Origin: Burkholderiales bacterium
Lineage (GTDB): Bacteria; Pseudomonadota; Gammaproteobacteria; Burkholderiales; Burkholderiaceae_C
DNA length: 39,202 nt
Direction of reading: 5' to 3'
Assembly (NCBI GenBank): GCA_029268225.1
Contig: JAJUGJ010000030.1
Coordinates: forward strand, 1-39,202
The translations under genes and the position numbers were made by a program. Below, piece after piece: positions 14,443 through 23,644 of this stretch. Every line of letters starts with the position of its first letter. Within the stretch, counting starts at the first letter, position 1. The notes below the pieces were generated by a model. The model made no database searches and was not told the DNA's origin. It worked only from the letters and a program-made list of their open reading frames with translations.

Positions 14443-15267
14443 ATGATGTCTGTTTCTTCTCTGTTGAGTGCGCGCTACGGTCAGCAGGCCCCCGCTGTGC
14501 CCGAGGCCTGGTCTCCCTTGCTGGATCAGTTGTTGACCCACCGCTCGGTGCGTCATCACCTGCCTGATCCGGTCAGCGATGCGCAGTTGACGGCCATCGT
14601 GGCCGCGGCCCAGTCGGCGGCGTCTTCGTCCAATTTGCAACCTTGGAGCGTGATTGCTGTGCGCGATCCAGTCGCACATGCGCGGCTGGCCGAACTGGCG
14701 GGCGATCAGGCGCATGTGGCACAGGCACCATTGGTGCTGGTCTGGCTGGCTGATCTGGCTCGACTGGAAGCGGTGGCGCAAGCCGAGGGGCTCACCCACG
14801 ATGCGCTCGACTATCTGGAAATGGGGTTGGTGGGCGTGATCGACGCGGCTTTGGCTGCCCAGAACGCGATGGCCGCGGCCGAGTCATTGGGCTTGTCGGG
14901 CTGCTACATCGGTGGCATGCGCAACCATCCGGAAGCGGTGGCCGAATTGCTGGGTTTGCCGTCGCGGGTTTTTGCCGTGTTTGGCATGACCTTGGGCAAA
15001 GAGGATCCGGCGCAGCCGTCTTCGGTCAAGCCGCGCCTGCCACAAGCAGCCGTGTTGCACCACGAGCGCTATCGCCCGGTGGCCGAGCAACAGGCTGCGA
15101 TCGCGTCGTACAACGAGGCGATGGCTGCGTTCTATGCCCAGCAGCAGATGAAGGTGCGTGGCACCTGGACGGTGCATTCAGGCAAGAGGGTGGCCACGCC
15201 GGAGGCCTTGACGGGTCGCGATCGGCTTCAGGCGGCACTGCAGGCACTGGGATTTCCCTTGAAATAG
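14443..15267 (+). CDS. Nitroreductase-family FMN oxidoreductase (NfsA-like)
   Basis: The 274-residue protein belongs to the FMN-dependent nitroreductase fold, nearest in layout to NfsA/Frp-type NADPH oxidoreductases. The FMN phosphate-contact region is THRSVRHHLPDPVSD; AAQSAASSSNLQPWSV is the second conserved block. GLSGCYIGGMRNHPEAVAELLGLP and FAVFGMTLGKEDP follow, characteristic of the family. Two ATGs (14443, 14446) are possible; the longer frame runs back into the tRNA and is rejected. It probably reduces quinones, flavins or nitro compounds with NAD(P)H; the natural substrate is not evident. Confidence 0.9.
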   Translation: MMSVSSLLSARYGQQAPAVPEAWSPLLDQLLTHRSVRHHLPDPVSDAQLTAIVAAAQSAASSSNLQPWSVIAVRDPVAHARLAELAGDQAHVAQAPLVLVWLADLARLEAVAQAEGLTHDALDYLEMGLVGVIDAALAAQNAMAAAESLGLSGCYIGGMRNHPEAVAELLGLPSRVFAVFGMTLGKEDPAQPSSVKPRLPQAAVLHHERYRPVAEQQAAIASYNEAMAAFYAQQQMKVRGTWTVHSGKRVATPEALTGRDRLQAALQALGFPLK

Positions 15268-15369
15268 GCGTGTTTGCGACGCATCTGCGTCAACACCTGT
15301 GTTCATCGGGCTTTGCGCAAGGCACAATTAGGTTGCCCGAGATTTGCGGGTGCTTTCAGAACATCATTC

Positions 15370-15738
15370 ATGAACAAGACTGATCTCATCCAGCGCCTTG
15401 CTGACCAGCACCAACTGTCCAAGGCCGAGGCTGGCCGCATCCTCGACACGCTGCTCGACACCGTGGTGACGGCCGTCAAGAAGGGCGATGCCGTGACCAT
15501 CCCCGGTTTCGGTTCGTTCAAGCAACATGCCCGCGCAGCCCGCAATGGCGTGAACCCCAGCACCGGCGACAAGATCAAGATCCCCGCCGCCAAGCTGCCC
15601 AAGTTCACCCCTGGCGCCACGTTCAAGGCCGCGGTCGATCCGAAGGCCGCTGCACGCAAGGCTGGCAAGGCACCTGCTGCCCCCGCCAAGAAGGCTGCCA
15701 AGCCTGCCGCCAAGAAGGCTGCTGCCAAGAAGAAGTGA
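15370..15738 (+). CDS. HU-family DNA-binding protein with Lys/Ala tail
   Basis: HU proteins bend and compact DNA as dimers. From the ATG at 15370 the protein has 122 residues. Residues 1-90 are the full HU fold: MNKTDLIQRLADQHQLSKAEA, then VTIPGFGSFKQHARAARNGVNP with the DNA-inserting arm, and IKIPAAKLPKFTPGATFK. About 30 residues of KAAAKKA-type tail follow, as in many Burkholderiales HU variants. A CACAAT hexamer at 15323-15328 may be its -10. It stands alone, with a terminator behind it. Confidence 0.95.
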   Translation: MNKTDLIQRLADQHQLSKAEAGRILDTLLDTVVTAVKKGDAVTIPGFGSFKQHARAARNGVNPSTGDKIKIPAAKLPKFTPGATFKAAVDPKAAARKAGKAPAAPAKKAAKPAAKKAAAKKK

Positions 15739-15776
15739 TCGCTGCGTGGGGCCCCCGCCTGGGCTCCGCAGCGTCA

Positions 15777-15817
15777 AAGACCGGTGTCGCCCGCCAGGGC
15801 TGCACCGGTTTTCTTTT
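15777..15817 (+). terminator. Terminator downstream of the HU gene
   Basis: ACCGGTG (15780-15786) pairs with CACCGGT (15803-15809) around a 16-base GC-rich loop, followed by TTTTCTTTT. It sits in the convergent gap before the minus-strand DUF1854 gene. Confidence 0.75.
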
Positions 15818-15839
15818 GGGCGTCCGGTCTGTGCCGGTG

Positions 15840-16298
15840 TCAGAGGAAGCGTTCCAGCAGCTTGCGCGAGTGCTTGTCCAGGCGGGTGCGGTCGGCAATG
15901 CCGAAGTTCAGCCCCTGCGCACTGTGGATCAGCAGGCGGCCATCGCCCAGTCGGCGGATGTCGTCTTCCGACTTCAGCACGAAGCTGGTGCGGCCCCGGT
16001 CGGTGTCCACCGTCCAGGTGCAGGGGGTCGAGAAGCTCGACACGTCGAGCAGGGCGGTGACCTGTGGGGTGAGTTCGCGCACCGCCAGTTCGGCCTCCAG
16101 CAGTTGGCGCCACGCCGCTGGCAGGTCGCTCAGGCGGTCGATCCAGACCACCTCGTGGCTATCGGTGTTCATCAGTGACACGCCTTCGTCGGGGGCGCTC
16201 AAGGGGTAGGCGCGCACGGGCACGATGCCCACATGGGTGCTGCCATCGTCCAGCGTCAGGGTCAACTGGCCCAGGTCGTTGCGGGTGAGGTCGCGCAT
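15840..16298 (-). CDS. Cyanophycin-associated DUF1854 protein
   Basis: This 152-residue protein matches the DUF1854 family, which accompanies cyanophycin genes in many proteobacteria. Visible segments are LTLDDGSTHVGIVPVRAYPLS near the start, GVSLMNTDSHEVVWIDRLSDLP, TWTVDTDRGRTSFVLKSEDDIRRL and, near the end, DRTRLDKHSRKLLERFL. It has no signal peptide. The ATG at 16298 is chosen because it lies 4 bases after the ABC transporter stop on the same strand; a longer frame would overlap that gene. No biochemical function is known to me. Context links it to the ABC protein and to cyanophycin. Confidence 0.88.
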   Translation of the reverse strand: MRDLTRNDLGQLTLTLDDGSTHVGIVPVRAYPLSAPDEGVSLMNTDSHEVVWIDRLSDLPAAWRQLLEAELAVRELTPQVTALLDVSSFSTPCTWTVDTDRGRTSFVLKSEDDIRRLGDGRLLIHSAQGLNFGIADRTRLDKHSRKLLERFL

Positions 16299-16302
16299 CG
16301 TG

Positions 16303-18588
16303 TCAGTCCTTGTTGGCGGCATCGGCGGGGGCATCGTCGATCAGGGCGTCTTGTTCGGCCTTGCGGGCCTGGGCCTGATACAGGCGCCAGTACGCGCCTT
16401 CGCGGGCCATCAATTCGTCGTGCGGGCCCACTTCCACGATGCGGCCCTTGTCCATCACGACGAGGCGGTCGGCCTTGCGCAGGGTGGACAGGCGGTGGGC
16501 AATCGCGATGGTGGTGCGCCCCTTGACCAGGTTGTCCAGCGCCTTCTGGATTTCCTTTTCGGTTTCGGTGTCCACGGCCGAGGTGGCTTCGTCCATGATC
16601 AGGATGCGCGGGTTGATCAGCAGTGCGCGCGCGATGCTGATGCGCTGGCGCTCGCCGCCGGACAGGCCCTGGCCGCGTTCACCGACCAGCGAGTCGTAAC
16701 CCTGCGGCAGGCGCAGGATGAACTCGTGCGCGTGGGCGGCGCGGGCGGCGGCGACGATCTCTTCGCGGCTGGCGTCGGGTTTGCCGTAGGCGATGTTCTC
16801 GGCGATGGTGCCAAAGAACAGGAAAGGCTCTTGCAGCACCAGGCCGATGTGGCGTCGGAAGTCGGCCACGGCAATGCGGCGTACGTCCACGCCATCGACG
16901 CGGATGCCGCCATCGCTGACGTCGTAGAAGCGGCAGATCAGGTTGACCAGGGTGCTCTTGCCCGAGCCGCTGTGGCCGACCAGGCCGATCATCTCCCCAG
17001 GCTGGATGTCCAGGCTCACGTCGCGGATGACGGCGCGGCTGCCGTAGCGGAAGCCGATGCGGTCGAGCTCCAGCCGGCCTTGCAGCGCGGGCAGCTTGAC
17101 CGGGTTGACCGGGTCGGGCACGTTGGAGACGTGGTCAAGGATGTCGAAGATGCGCTTGGCGCCGGCGGCGGCCTTTTGCGTGACCGAGACGATGCGGCTC
17201 ATCGAGTCGAGACGGCCGTAGAAGCGGCCGATGTAGGCGATGAAGGCGGTGAGCACGCCGACCGTGATGTCTTGCTCGTGCACCAGCCAGATGCCGAAGG
17301 CCCACACCACCAGCAGCCCGATTTCGGTCAGCAGCGAAACGGTGGGGGTGAACAGCGACCAGGTCTTGTTGAGCTTGTCGTTGGCCTGCAGGTTGTACTG
17401 GTTGGCGGCGCGGAAGCGGTCGGCTTCACGCTGTTCCTGCGCAAAGGCCTTGACGACGCGGATGCCAGGGATGGTGTCGGCCAGCACGTTGGTGACTTCG
17501 CCCCAGACGCGGTCGATCTTTTCAAAGCCCGTGCGCAGGCGGTCGCGCACCAGGTGGATCAGCCAGGCGATGAAGGGCAGGGGCACCAGGGTGACCAGGG
17601 CCAGCCAGGGGTTGATGGAGATGAGGATGGCCGCCGTCATGGCGATCATCAGCACGTCGGTAGCGAAATCGAGGGCATGTAGCGACAGAAAGACGTTGAT
17701 GCGGTCGGTTTCGGAGCCGATGCGGGCCATCAGGTCGCCGGTGCGTTTGCTGCCGAAGTAGTCGAGCGACAGGCGCAGCAGGTGCTCGAAGGTGGCGGTG
17801 CGCAGGTCGGCACCGATGCGTTCGGACACCAGGGCGAGCACATAGGTGCGGGCCCACCCCAACAACCAGGCGGCCAGGGCCGAGGCCAGCAGGCCGCCCA
17901 GCAGCAGCATCACATGGCCGGTGTCGATGGCCTGCCCGTTCTGGAACGGGATCAGGATCTCGTCCATCAGTGGCATGGTGAGGTAGGGCGGCACCAGGGT
18001 GGCGGCGGTGCCGGCCAGGGTCAGCAGGAAGCCGGCCAGCAGCATGCCCTGGTAGGGTCGGGCAAAGCGCCACAGGCGCAGCAGCACCCAGGTGGAGGGC
18101 GGGGTCTGCTTGTCGCGGTGGCAGACCGCGCATTCGTCGCTGTCGGGCGGCAGGGGGGCGTGGCAGACCGGGCATTCGGCGCGGTCTTCGTCGTCCGGTT
18201 GCAGGCCGGTGGCGCGAATCTTTTGCTGCCGCTCAAACTGGTCCAGCAGGGTTTGCAGGGGGGCTTGCTGCGCCAGGGTGAGGTGCCAGGTGGCGAGCTG
18301 GCGCGTGGCGGTGTGCAGGCTCAAGGTCGCCACACCGGCGTGATCGTGTTGCGAAAGCGACAAATCCGGACCCAGAGGCCAGGTTTGCCAGGGTGCTTGT
18401 GCATCTTGTCGCGCGTGCAGATGATGATCGGTGAGAACGATCGCACCTTCGGCAAAATGAAGTTGTGCGTTCAGGTCAACCGACAGCCGGGCGAGAACGT
18501 TCTCTCCGGATGCCAGCGGCGGGTGTACGCTGGCGAGGTCCTGATGGGGCGCATGCCCCGAGGTGGCAAGGGAATGACGAGAGTGCAT
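16303..18588 (-). CDS. Cyanophycin-associated ABC transporter (fused TMD-NBD, with zinc ribbon)
   Basis: The product, about 761 residues, fuses an N-terminal extension, an exporter-type membrane domain and an ATPase. The first 140 or so residues are soluble. A zinc-ribbon-like cluster, [21 protein letters not shown], follows. Six membrane segments form the next domain, including [20 protein letters not shown]. The nucleotide-binding domain has Walker [13 protein letters not shown], signature [10 protein letters not shown], Walker [13 protein letters not shown] and the switch His in IAHRLST. The fold resembles MsbA/lipid or peptide exporters. It is divergent from the cyanophycin synthetase genes and 4 bases ahead of the DUF1854 gene. 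The start is ATG 18588, with 18624 also possible. Its cargo is unknown. Confidence 0.9.
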   Translation of the reverse strand: MHSRHSLATSGHAPHQDLASVHPPLASGENVLARLSVDLNAQLHFAEGAIVLTDHHLHARQDAQAPWQTWPLGPDLSLSQHDHAGVATLSLHTATRQLATWHLTLAQQAPLQTLLDQFERQQKIRATGLQPDDEDRAECPVCHAPLPPDSDECAVCHRDKQTPPSTWVLLRLWRFARPYQGMLLAGFLLTLAGTAATLVPPYLTMPLMDEILIPFQNGQAIDTGHVMLLLGGLLASALAAWLLGWARTYVLALVSERIGADLRTATFEHLLRLSLDYFGSKRTGDLMARIGSETDRINVFLSLHALDFATDVLMIAMTAAILISINPWLALVTLVPLPFIAWLIHLVRDRLRTGFEKIDRVWGEVTNVLADTIPGIRVVKAFAQEQREADRFRAANQYNLQANDKLNKTWSLFTPTVSLLTEIGLLVVWAFGIWLVHEQDITVGVLTAFIAYIGRFYGRLDSMSRIVSVTQKAAAGAKRIFDILDHVSNVPDPVNPVKLPALQGRLELDRIGFRYGSRAVIRDVSLDIQPGEMIGLVGHSGSGKSTLVNLICRFYDVSDGGIRVDGVDVRRIAVADFRRHIGLVLQEPFLFFGTIAENIAYGKPDASREEIVAAARAAHAHEFILRLPQGYDSLVGERGQGLSGGERQRISIARALLINPRILIMDEATSAVDTETEKEIQKALDNLVKGRTTIAIAHRLSTLRKADRLVVMDKGRIVEVGPHDELMAREGAYWRLYQAQARKAEQDALIDDAPADAANKD

Positions 18589-18734
18589 GGTGAGAGCCGG
18601 ACCGAGAAGCGCTGCTGGGGGCAAATCTGCCTGCGGCGTGGCGGCATTCTGACCGAAGCCGCGTCTCCCATGTTGACTTTCGTGACCCCCTAACGCACCG
18701 TGGATTGAACTGGATGCAGTCAGACAGGCTGGAC

Positions 18735-20954
18735 ATGAGCAAGAAGAACGACATCACGTTGCTGCGGGTCAATTACCTGCGCGGCCCCAATATCTGGACC
18801 TACCGCCAGGTGCTGGAGGTCTGGTTGGACCTGGGCGAGCTGGAAGACTGGCCCTCCCACAAGCTCCCGGGCTTCAACGCGCGCCTGACCGCGATGCTGC
18901 CTGCCCTGGTCGAGCACCACTGCGGGGTGGGCGAGCGCGGCGGTTTCCTTCAGCGGCTGGAAGAGGGCACCTGGGCCGGGCACATCCTGGAACATGTGAT
19001 CATCGAGTTGCTGAACCTGTCGGGCATGCCCACGGGCTTTGGTCAGACGCGCAGCACCTCGCAGCGCGGGGTGTACCGCATGGTGTTCCGCGCCCGCGAC
19101 GAGCAGGTGGCGCGCCTGGCTTTGGCCGAGGGCCATGCCCTGCTGATGGCCGCGATCAACGATGCGCCTTTCGATGTGCCGGCTGCCGTCGAGCGCCTGC
19201 GCAACCAGATCGACGACTGCTACCTGGGCCCCAGCACGGCGGCCATCGTGGGCGCGGCCACCGACCGGGGCATCCCGCACATCCGTCTGAACGACGGTAA
19301 TCTGGTCCAACTGGGCTACGGGCGTGCGCAGCGCCGCATCTGGACGGCCGAAACCGACCGCACCAGCGCGATCGCCGAGGCGATTGCCGGCGACAAGGAC
19401 CTGACCAAGACCTTGCTGAAGTCCTGCGGGGTGCCTGTTCCCGAGGGCGAGGTGGTGGACAGCCCCGAGGCGGCCTGGGAGGCCGCGCAAGACATCGGCC
19501 TGCCGGTGGTGGTCAAGCCGCTGGACGGCAACCATGGCCGGGGGGTCTCGCTGGAGCTGACCGAGCGTGCCGACATCGAGGCGGCGTTCAAGATTGCCGA
19601 GGCCGAGGGCAGCGAGGTGATCGTCGAGCGTTATGTGCGGGGCGACGAGCACCGCCTGCTCATCGTGGGCGGCAAGATGGTGGCCGCCGCCAAGGGCGAG
19701 AGCCTGTGGATCACCGGCAACGGCCGCGACACAGTGGCCCGCCTGATCGAAGACCAGCTCAACAGCGACCCGCGCCGCGGCGACGCCGAGGAATTCCCGC
19801 TGGAAACCATCGTGCTGGATCGCGAGCCTGCGATGCGCCTGCTGCTGGAGCGCCAGGGCCTGAATGCCGAGGCCATTCCGAAGGCCGGGCAGAAGGTGCT
19901 GGTGCAGCGCAATGGCAACGTGGCCATCGACTGCACCGACGATGTTCACCCCGACATCGCCTACCTGGCCTCGCTGGCCGCGCGCGTGGTGGGTCTGGAC
20001 ATTGCCGGCATCGACCTGGTGGTGGAAGACATTGCCAAGCCCTTGGCGCCGCAACGGGGCGCCGTCGTCGAGGTCAATGCTGGCCCAGGTTTGCTCATGC
20101 ACCTCAAGCCCGCCGAAGGTTTGCCGCGCCCCGTGGGGCAGGCCATTGTTGACAACCTGTTTGACGAAGACGAGACCGGCCGGGTGCCCATCATCGGTGT
20201 CGCGGGTTCGCAGGGGGTGGGCCACATTGCCCGCCTGACCGCGTGGTTCCTGCACCTGAGCGGCAAGGTGGTGGGCCTGGCGTGCAGCGAGGGCCTGTTC
20301 CTGGGTTCGCGTTGCGTCGAGACCGGCAACCGCGCCAACTTTGCAGCGGCCGAGCGCCTGCTGATGAACCGCGACGTCAATGCCATCGTGGTGGAAAACG
20401 GCCCCGTGTCCATCCTCGACGATGGGCTGGCTTACGACCGCTGTCAGGTGGGTCTGGTGACCGACTTGCGCGGCGCCGAGGCCCCGGTGGACCCCGCGCT
20501 GGCCGCACACGACATCCATGAGCCCGATCAGATGTTCAAGGTGCTGCGCACGCAGGTGGACGTGGTCTTGCCGGGTGGCGTGGCTGTGTTGCACGCCGCC
20601 GATGCGCGTCTGGTCGAGATGGCCGACCTGTGCGACGGCGAGGTCATTTTCTATGACGTCGATCAGCACAGCCCCGTGATGGTGGCGCACCGCGCCAAGG
20701 GCGGGCGCACCGTGTCGGTGGCCGACAACCATGTGCTGCTGACCCACAACGGCCACGCGCCGGTGCGCTGTATCGACCTGGACAGCGCGTCGGCGCGCCG
20801 GGTCATGGGTGGCTTGACCAAGCACCCGCTGCCGGGTGCCGGCGTGCAGGCCCTGCTGGCTGCCGTGGCCGTGGCCTGGGCCCTGGACATTTCGCCGGAG
20901 CTGATGACCGCCGGCATGGAAACTTTCGACCCGACCGCGCAGGCCGTGCGCTGA
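18735..20954 (+). CDS. Cyanophycin synthetase-like protein with an inactive Mur-ligase domain (CphA' / CphA2 type)
   Basis: The 739-residue protein has the cyanophycin synthetase N-terminal domain (VNYLRGPNIWTYRQV), an intact-looking ATP-grasp domain (GLPVVVKPLDGNHGRGVSL, VIVERYVRGDEHRLLIVGG, VVEVNAGPGLLMH) and only a remnant Mur-ligase domain. Near residue 490, where CphA has GTNGKTTT, this protein has VAGSQGVGHIARL, so the P-loop lysine is lost. The C-terminal Mur lid domain (DNAPGRFN block and beyond) is missing. This matches the architecture of CphA2-type enzymes, which in cyanobacteria polymerise beta-Asp-Arg dipeptides with the ATP-grasp site alone. The start is ATG 18735; TTG 18705 and ATG 18714 are alternatives. 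The full CphA follows 42 bases later. Confidence 0.92.
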   Translation: MSKKNDITLLRVNYLRGPNIWTYRQVLEVWLDLGELEDWPSHKLPGFNARLTAMLPALVEHHCGVGERGGFLQRLEEGTWAGHILEHVIIELLNLSGMPTGFGQTRSTSQRGVYRMVFRARDEQVARLALAEGHALLMAAINDAPFDVPAAVERLRNQIDDCYLGPSTAAIVGAATDRGIPHIRLNDGNLVQLGYGRAQRRIWTAETDRTSAIAEAIAGDKDLTKTLLKSCGVPVPEGEVVDSPEAAWEAAQDIGLPVVVKPLDGNHGRGVSLELTERADIEAAFKIAEAEGSEVIVERYVRGDEHRLLIVGGKMVAAAKGESLWITGNGRDTVARLIEDQLNSDPRRGDAEEFPLETIVLDREPAMRLLLERQGLNAEAIPKAGQKVLVQRNGNVAIDCTDDVHPDIAYLASLAARVVGLDIAGIDLVVEDIAKPLAPQRGAVVEVNAGPGLLMHLKPAEGLPRPVGQAIVDNLFDEDETGRVPIIGVAGSQGVGHIARLTAWFLHLSGKVVGLACSEGLFLGSRCVETGNRANFAAAERLLMNRDVNAIVVENGPVSILDDGLAYDRCQVGLVTDLRGAEAPVDPALAAHDIHEPDQMFKVLRTQVDVVLPGGVAVLHAADARLVEMADLCDGEVIFYDVDQHSPVMVAHRAKGGRTVSVADNHVLLTHNGHAPVRCIDLDSASARRVMGGLTKHPLPGAGVQALLAAVAVAWALDISPELMTAGMETFDPTAQAVR

Positions 20955-20996
20955 GCCCGGCCCGATCTCACGACGCGAACACCAAGAGACAAAGAG

Positions 20997-23582
20997 ATGG
21001 ACGTTTCTCGCATCCGGGCCCTGCGTGGCCCCAATCTCTGGAGCCGCCAGACGGCCATCGAGGCCGTGGTGGCCTGTGAGCCGGCCGAGCGCACGCTCGA
21101 GACGCTGCCGGGCTTTGAAGAGCGCCTGCGCAAGCTGTTTCCGTCCCTCGGGGCCTTGCGCCCGGCGGGCCGACCCGACCACATCTCGCTGGCCCATGTG
21201 CTGGAGGCTGCCACGCTGGCGCTGCAGGCGCAGGCGGGCTGCCTGGTCTCCTTCAGCCGCACGGCGCCCACCCTTGAAGATGGCATCTATCAGGTGGTGG
21301 TGGAGTACAGCGAAGAGCCTGTGGGCAAACTGGCACTCAAGCATGCCCAGGCCCTGATCGCCGCGGCGCAGCAGGACACTGCGTTTGATCTGCAGGCGGC
21401 ACTGGCCGAGCTGCGCGATCTGGACGAAGACGTGCGCCTGGGCCCCAGCACCGGGGCCATCGTGGCCGCCGCCGCCGCTCGGGGCATTCCTTGGCGTCGT
21501 CTGACCCAAGGCAGCCTGGTGCAGTTTGGCTGGGGTGCCAAGCAGCGTCGCATCTGGGCGGCCGAGGTGGATTCCACCAGCGCCGTCTCCGAATCCATTG
21601 CCCAGGACAAAGACCTCACCAAGCGCCTGCTGGCCGCCGCCGGGGTGCCGGTGCCCATCGGTCGCCCCGTTCGCGATGTGGACGATGCCTGGGCCGTGGC
21701 CCTGGAAATCGGGCTGCCTGTGGTGGTCAAGCCGCAGGACGGCAACCAGGGCAAGGGCGTGACGGTCAACATCGTCACACGCGACCACCTGGAAATTGCC
21801 TACAAGGCCGCGGCCGAGATCGGCACCGTCATGGTCGAGAAGTACCTGCCCGGTCACGACTTCCGCCTGCTGGTGGTCGGTGACAAGCTGGTGGCGGCGG
21901 CTCGCCGCGAGCCCGCTCACGTCATCGGTGACGGCATCCACACGGTGCGCGAACTGATCGACGAGGTCAACAAGGATCCGCGTCGCGGCGATGGCCATGC
22001 CACCGCCCTGACCAAGATGCGTCTGGACGAGATTGCCGTGGCACGTCTGGGCATCCAGGGGCTGACCCCGGACTCGATTCCTGAAGAGGGCCGTCGCGTC
22101 ATCTTGCGCAACAACGCCAACCTGTCGACCGGTGGCACGGCGACCGATGTGACCGACACGGTGCACCCGGCGGTGGCCGCCCGGGCCGTGGCGGCTGCCC
22201 AGACCATCGGTCTGGACATCTGTGGTGTGGACGTGCTGGCCGAGGGCATGCACAAGCCGCTGGAAGAGCAAAACGGCGGCATCGTGGAGGTCAACGCCGC
22301 GCCGGGCCTGCGCATGCACCTGTCGCCCTCGTTCGGCAAAGGTCGCAATGTGGGCGAGGCCATGGTGGCCCACTTGTTCAAGCCGGGTGAAGATGGTCGC
22401 ATTCCCGTGGTCGCCGTGACGGGGACCAATGGCAAGACCACCACGGCGCGTCTCACCGCGCACCTGTTGGCCACCAGCGGTCTGCGCGTGGGCATGACGA
22501 ACACCGATGGCGTCTATGTCAACGGTCGCCAGATCGACAGCGGCGACTGTTCCGGTCCCAAGAGCGCCCGCAGCGTGCTCATGCACCCGGACGTGGACGC
22601 GGCCGTGTTCGAAACCGCGCGTGGCGGCATCCTGCGGGAAGGTCTGGGTTACGACCGTTGCCAGACTGCCGTGGTCACCAACATCGGTGCGGGCGACCAC
22701 CTTGGGCTGAACTACATCACCACCGTTGAAGACCTGGCGGTGCTCAAGCGCGTCATCGTCATGAACGTGGCCGAAGATGGCTACGCCGTGCTCAACGCGG
22801 GTGACCCCATCGTGGTGGCCATGGCGGCCAAGTGCCCGGGCGGCGTCATTTACTTCTCGGCCGAGCCGCACAACCCCGTGCTGACCGCGCACCGCGCCCA
22901 GGGCAAGCGCAGCATCTGCATCGATGGCGATGCGATCGTTGTGGCCGAAGGCAGCTGGCGCGAACTGCTGCCGCTGCGTGACATCCCCATCACCCGCAAC
23001 GGCACCATCGGTTTCCAGATCGAGAACGTGATGGCCGCTGTGGGCGCGGCCTGGAGCAGCGGGCTGGACTGGGACTTGATCCGCCGTGGCCTGGCCAGCT
23101 TCGTCAACGACGCCGACAACGCGCCGGGCCGTTTCAACGTGATGGACTTCAAGGGCGCCACCGTGATTGCCGACTATGGCCACAACCCGGATGCCATGCG
23201 CGCTCTGGTCTCGGCTGTGAACGCCTTGCCGGCCCAGCGCCGCTCGGTGGTCATCAGCGGGGCCGGTGACCGCCGCGACGAGGACATCCGCGAGCAGACG
23301 GTCATCCTGGGGCAGGCCTTTGACGAGGTCATCCTGTTTCAGGACGCCTGTCAGCGCGGTCGTGCCGATGGCGAGGTCTTGAAGCTGCTGCGCGAAGGAC
23401 TGGCGGACGCACCGCGCGTGAAGCACGTGGAAGAGATCCGGGGCGAGTTCCTGGCCATCGACACGGCACTGAACCGCTTGCAACCCGGTGATCTGTGCCT
23501 GGTGCTGGTGGACCAGGTCGAAGAGGCCCTGGCCCATCTGGCACGCCGCTGTGACGCGGCGGCAGGTGGCGCGGGTGACTGA
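20997..23582 (+). CDS. cphA: Cyanophycin synthetase CphA
   Basis: CphA builds cyanophycin by alternately adding Asp to the backbone and Arg to each side chain, each with ATP. The 861-residue length is normal. The N-terminal domain begins MDVSRIRALRGPNLWSRQT. The ATP-grasp domain, about residues 220-450, carries GLPVVVKPQDGNQGKGVTV and EVNAAPGLRMHLSPS. The Mur-ligase domain has an intact P-loop, VAVTGTNGKTTTARL, near residues 472-486, then ETARGGILREGLGYDRC and the lid-domain motif NDADNAPGRFN, with IADYGHNPDAM. Both active sites therefore look functional. A purine-rich AAGAGACAAAGAG precedes the ATG. A perfect palindrome overlaps the stop. Confidence 0.97.
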   Translation: MDVSRIRALRGPNLWSRQTAIEAVVACEPAERTLETLPGFEERLRKLFPSLGALRPAGRPDHISLAHVLEAATLALQAQAGCLVSFSRTAPTLEDGIYQVVVEYSEEPVGKLALKHAQALIAAAQQDTAFDLQAALAELRDLDEDVRLGPSTGAIVAAAAARGIPWRRLTQGSLVQFGWGAKQRRIWAAEVDSTSAVSESIAQDKDLTKRLLAAAGVPVPIGRPVRDVDDAWAVALEIGLPVVVKPQDGNQGKGVTVNIVTRDHLEIAYKAAAEIGTVMVEKYLPGHDFRLLVVGDKLVAAARREPAHVIGDGIHTVRELIDEVNKDPRRGDGHATALTKMRLDEIAVARLGIQGLTPDSIPEEGRRVILRNNANLSTGGTATDVTDTVHPAVAARAVAAAQTIGLDICGVDVLAEGMHKPLEEQNGGIVEVNAAPGLRMHLSPSFGKGRNVGEAMVAHLFKPGEDGRIPVVAVTGTNGKTTTARLTAHLLATSGLRVGMTNTDGVYVNGRQIDSGDCSGPKSARSVLMHPDVDAAVFETARGGILREGLGYDRCQTAVVTNIGAGDHLGLNYITTVEDLAVLKRVIVMNVAEDGYAVLNAGDPIVVAMAAKCPGGVIYFSAEPHNPVLTAHRAQGKRSICIDGDAIVVAEGSWRELLPLRDIPITRNGTIGFQIENVMAAVGAAWSSGLDWDLIRRGLASFVNDADNAPGRFNVMDFKGATVIADYGHNPDAMRALVSAVNALPAQRRSVVISGAGDRRDEDIREQTVILGQAFDEVILFQDACQRGRADGEVLKLLREGLADAPRVKHVEEIRGEFLAIDTALNRLQPGDLCLVLVDQVEEALAHLARRCDAAAGGAGD

Positions 23583-23601
23583 GCCGTTCCAGGCTCAGTC
23601 A
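23576..23601 (+). terminator. Ten-base-pair palindrome at the cphA stop codon
   Basis: TGACTGAGCC (23576-23585) and GGCTCAGTCA (23592-23601) form a perfect 10-bp stem with a 6-base loop. The cphA TGA (23580-23582) lies inside the left arm. There is no U-tract on either strand, so this may be a bidirectional or processing hairpin between the convergent cphA and gspB genes rather than a classical terminator. Confidence 0.55.
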
Positions 23602-23644
23602 ATGGCGAGGGCAGGGGGGCCGGATGGCACGCTGCCCCGCCGTT

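Noticed and set aside
14258..14446. Frames starting inside tRNA-Lys(CUU).
   Set aside because: Translation of tRNA sequence; the nitroreductase frame gains family similarity only from 14443 on.
16225..17682. A 485-codon plus-strand frame opposite the ABC transporter gene.
   Set aside because: Shadow frame with repetitive Asp/Val/Gly/Gln composition; the minus strand encodes an unmistakable ABC protein.
18589..18734. Divergent promoters between the ABC exporter and the cyanophycin synthetase genes.
   Set aside because: TTGACT at 18673-18678 has no -10 partner at 16-18 bases, and no good pair was seen on the minus strand; promoters must be there but I cannot place them.
18720..23537. A 1605-codon open frame on the minus strand opposite both cyanophycin synthetase genes.
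   Set aside because: It is a shadow: composition is His/Gln/Val/Gly-rich with no recognisable domain, while both plus-strand genes have full family motifs. GC-rich codon bias suppresses stops on the opposite strand.
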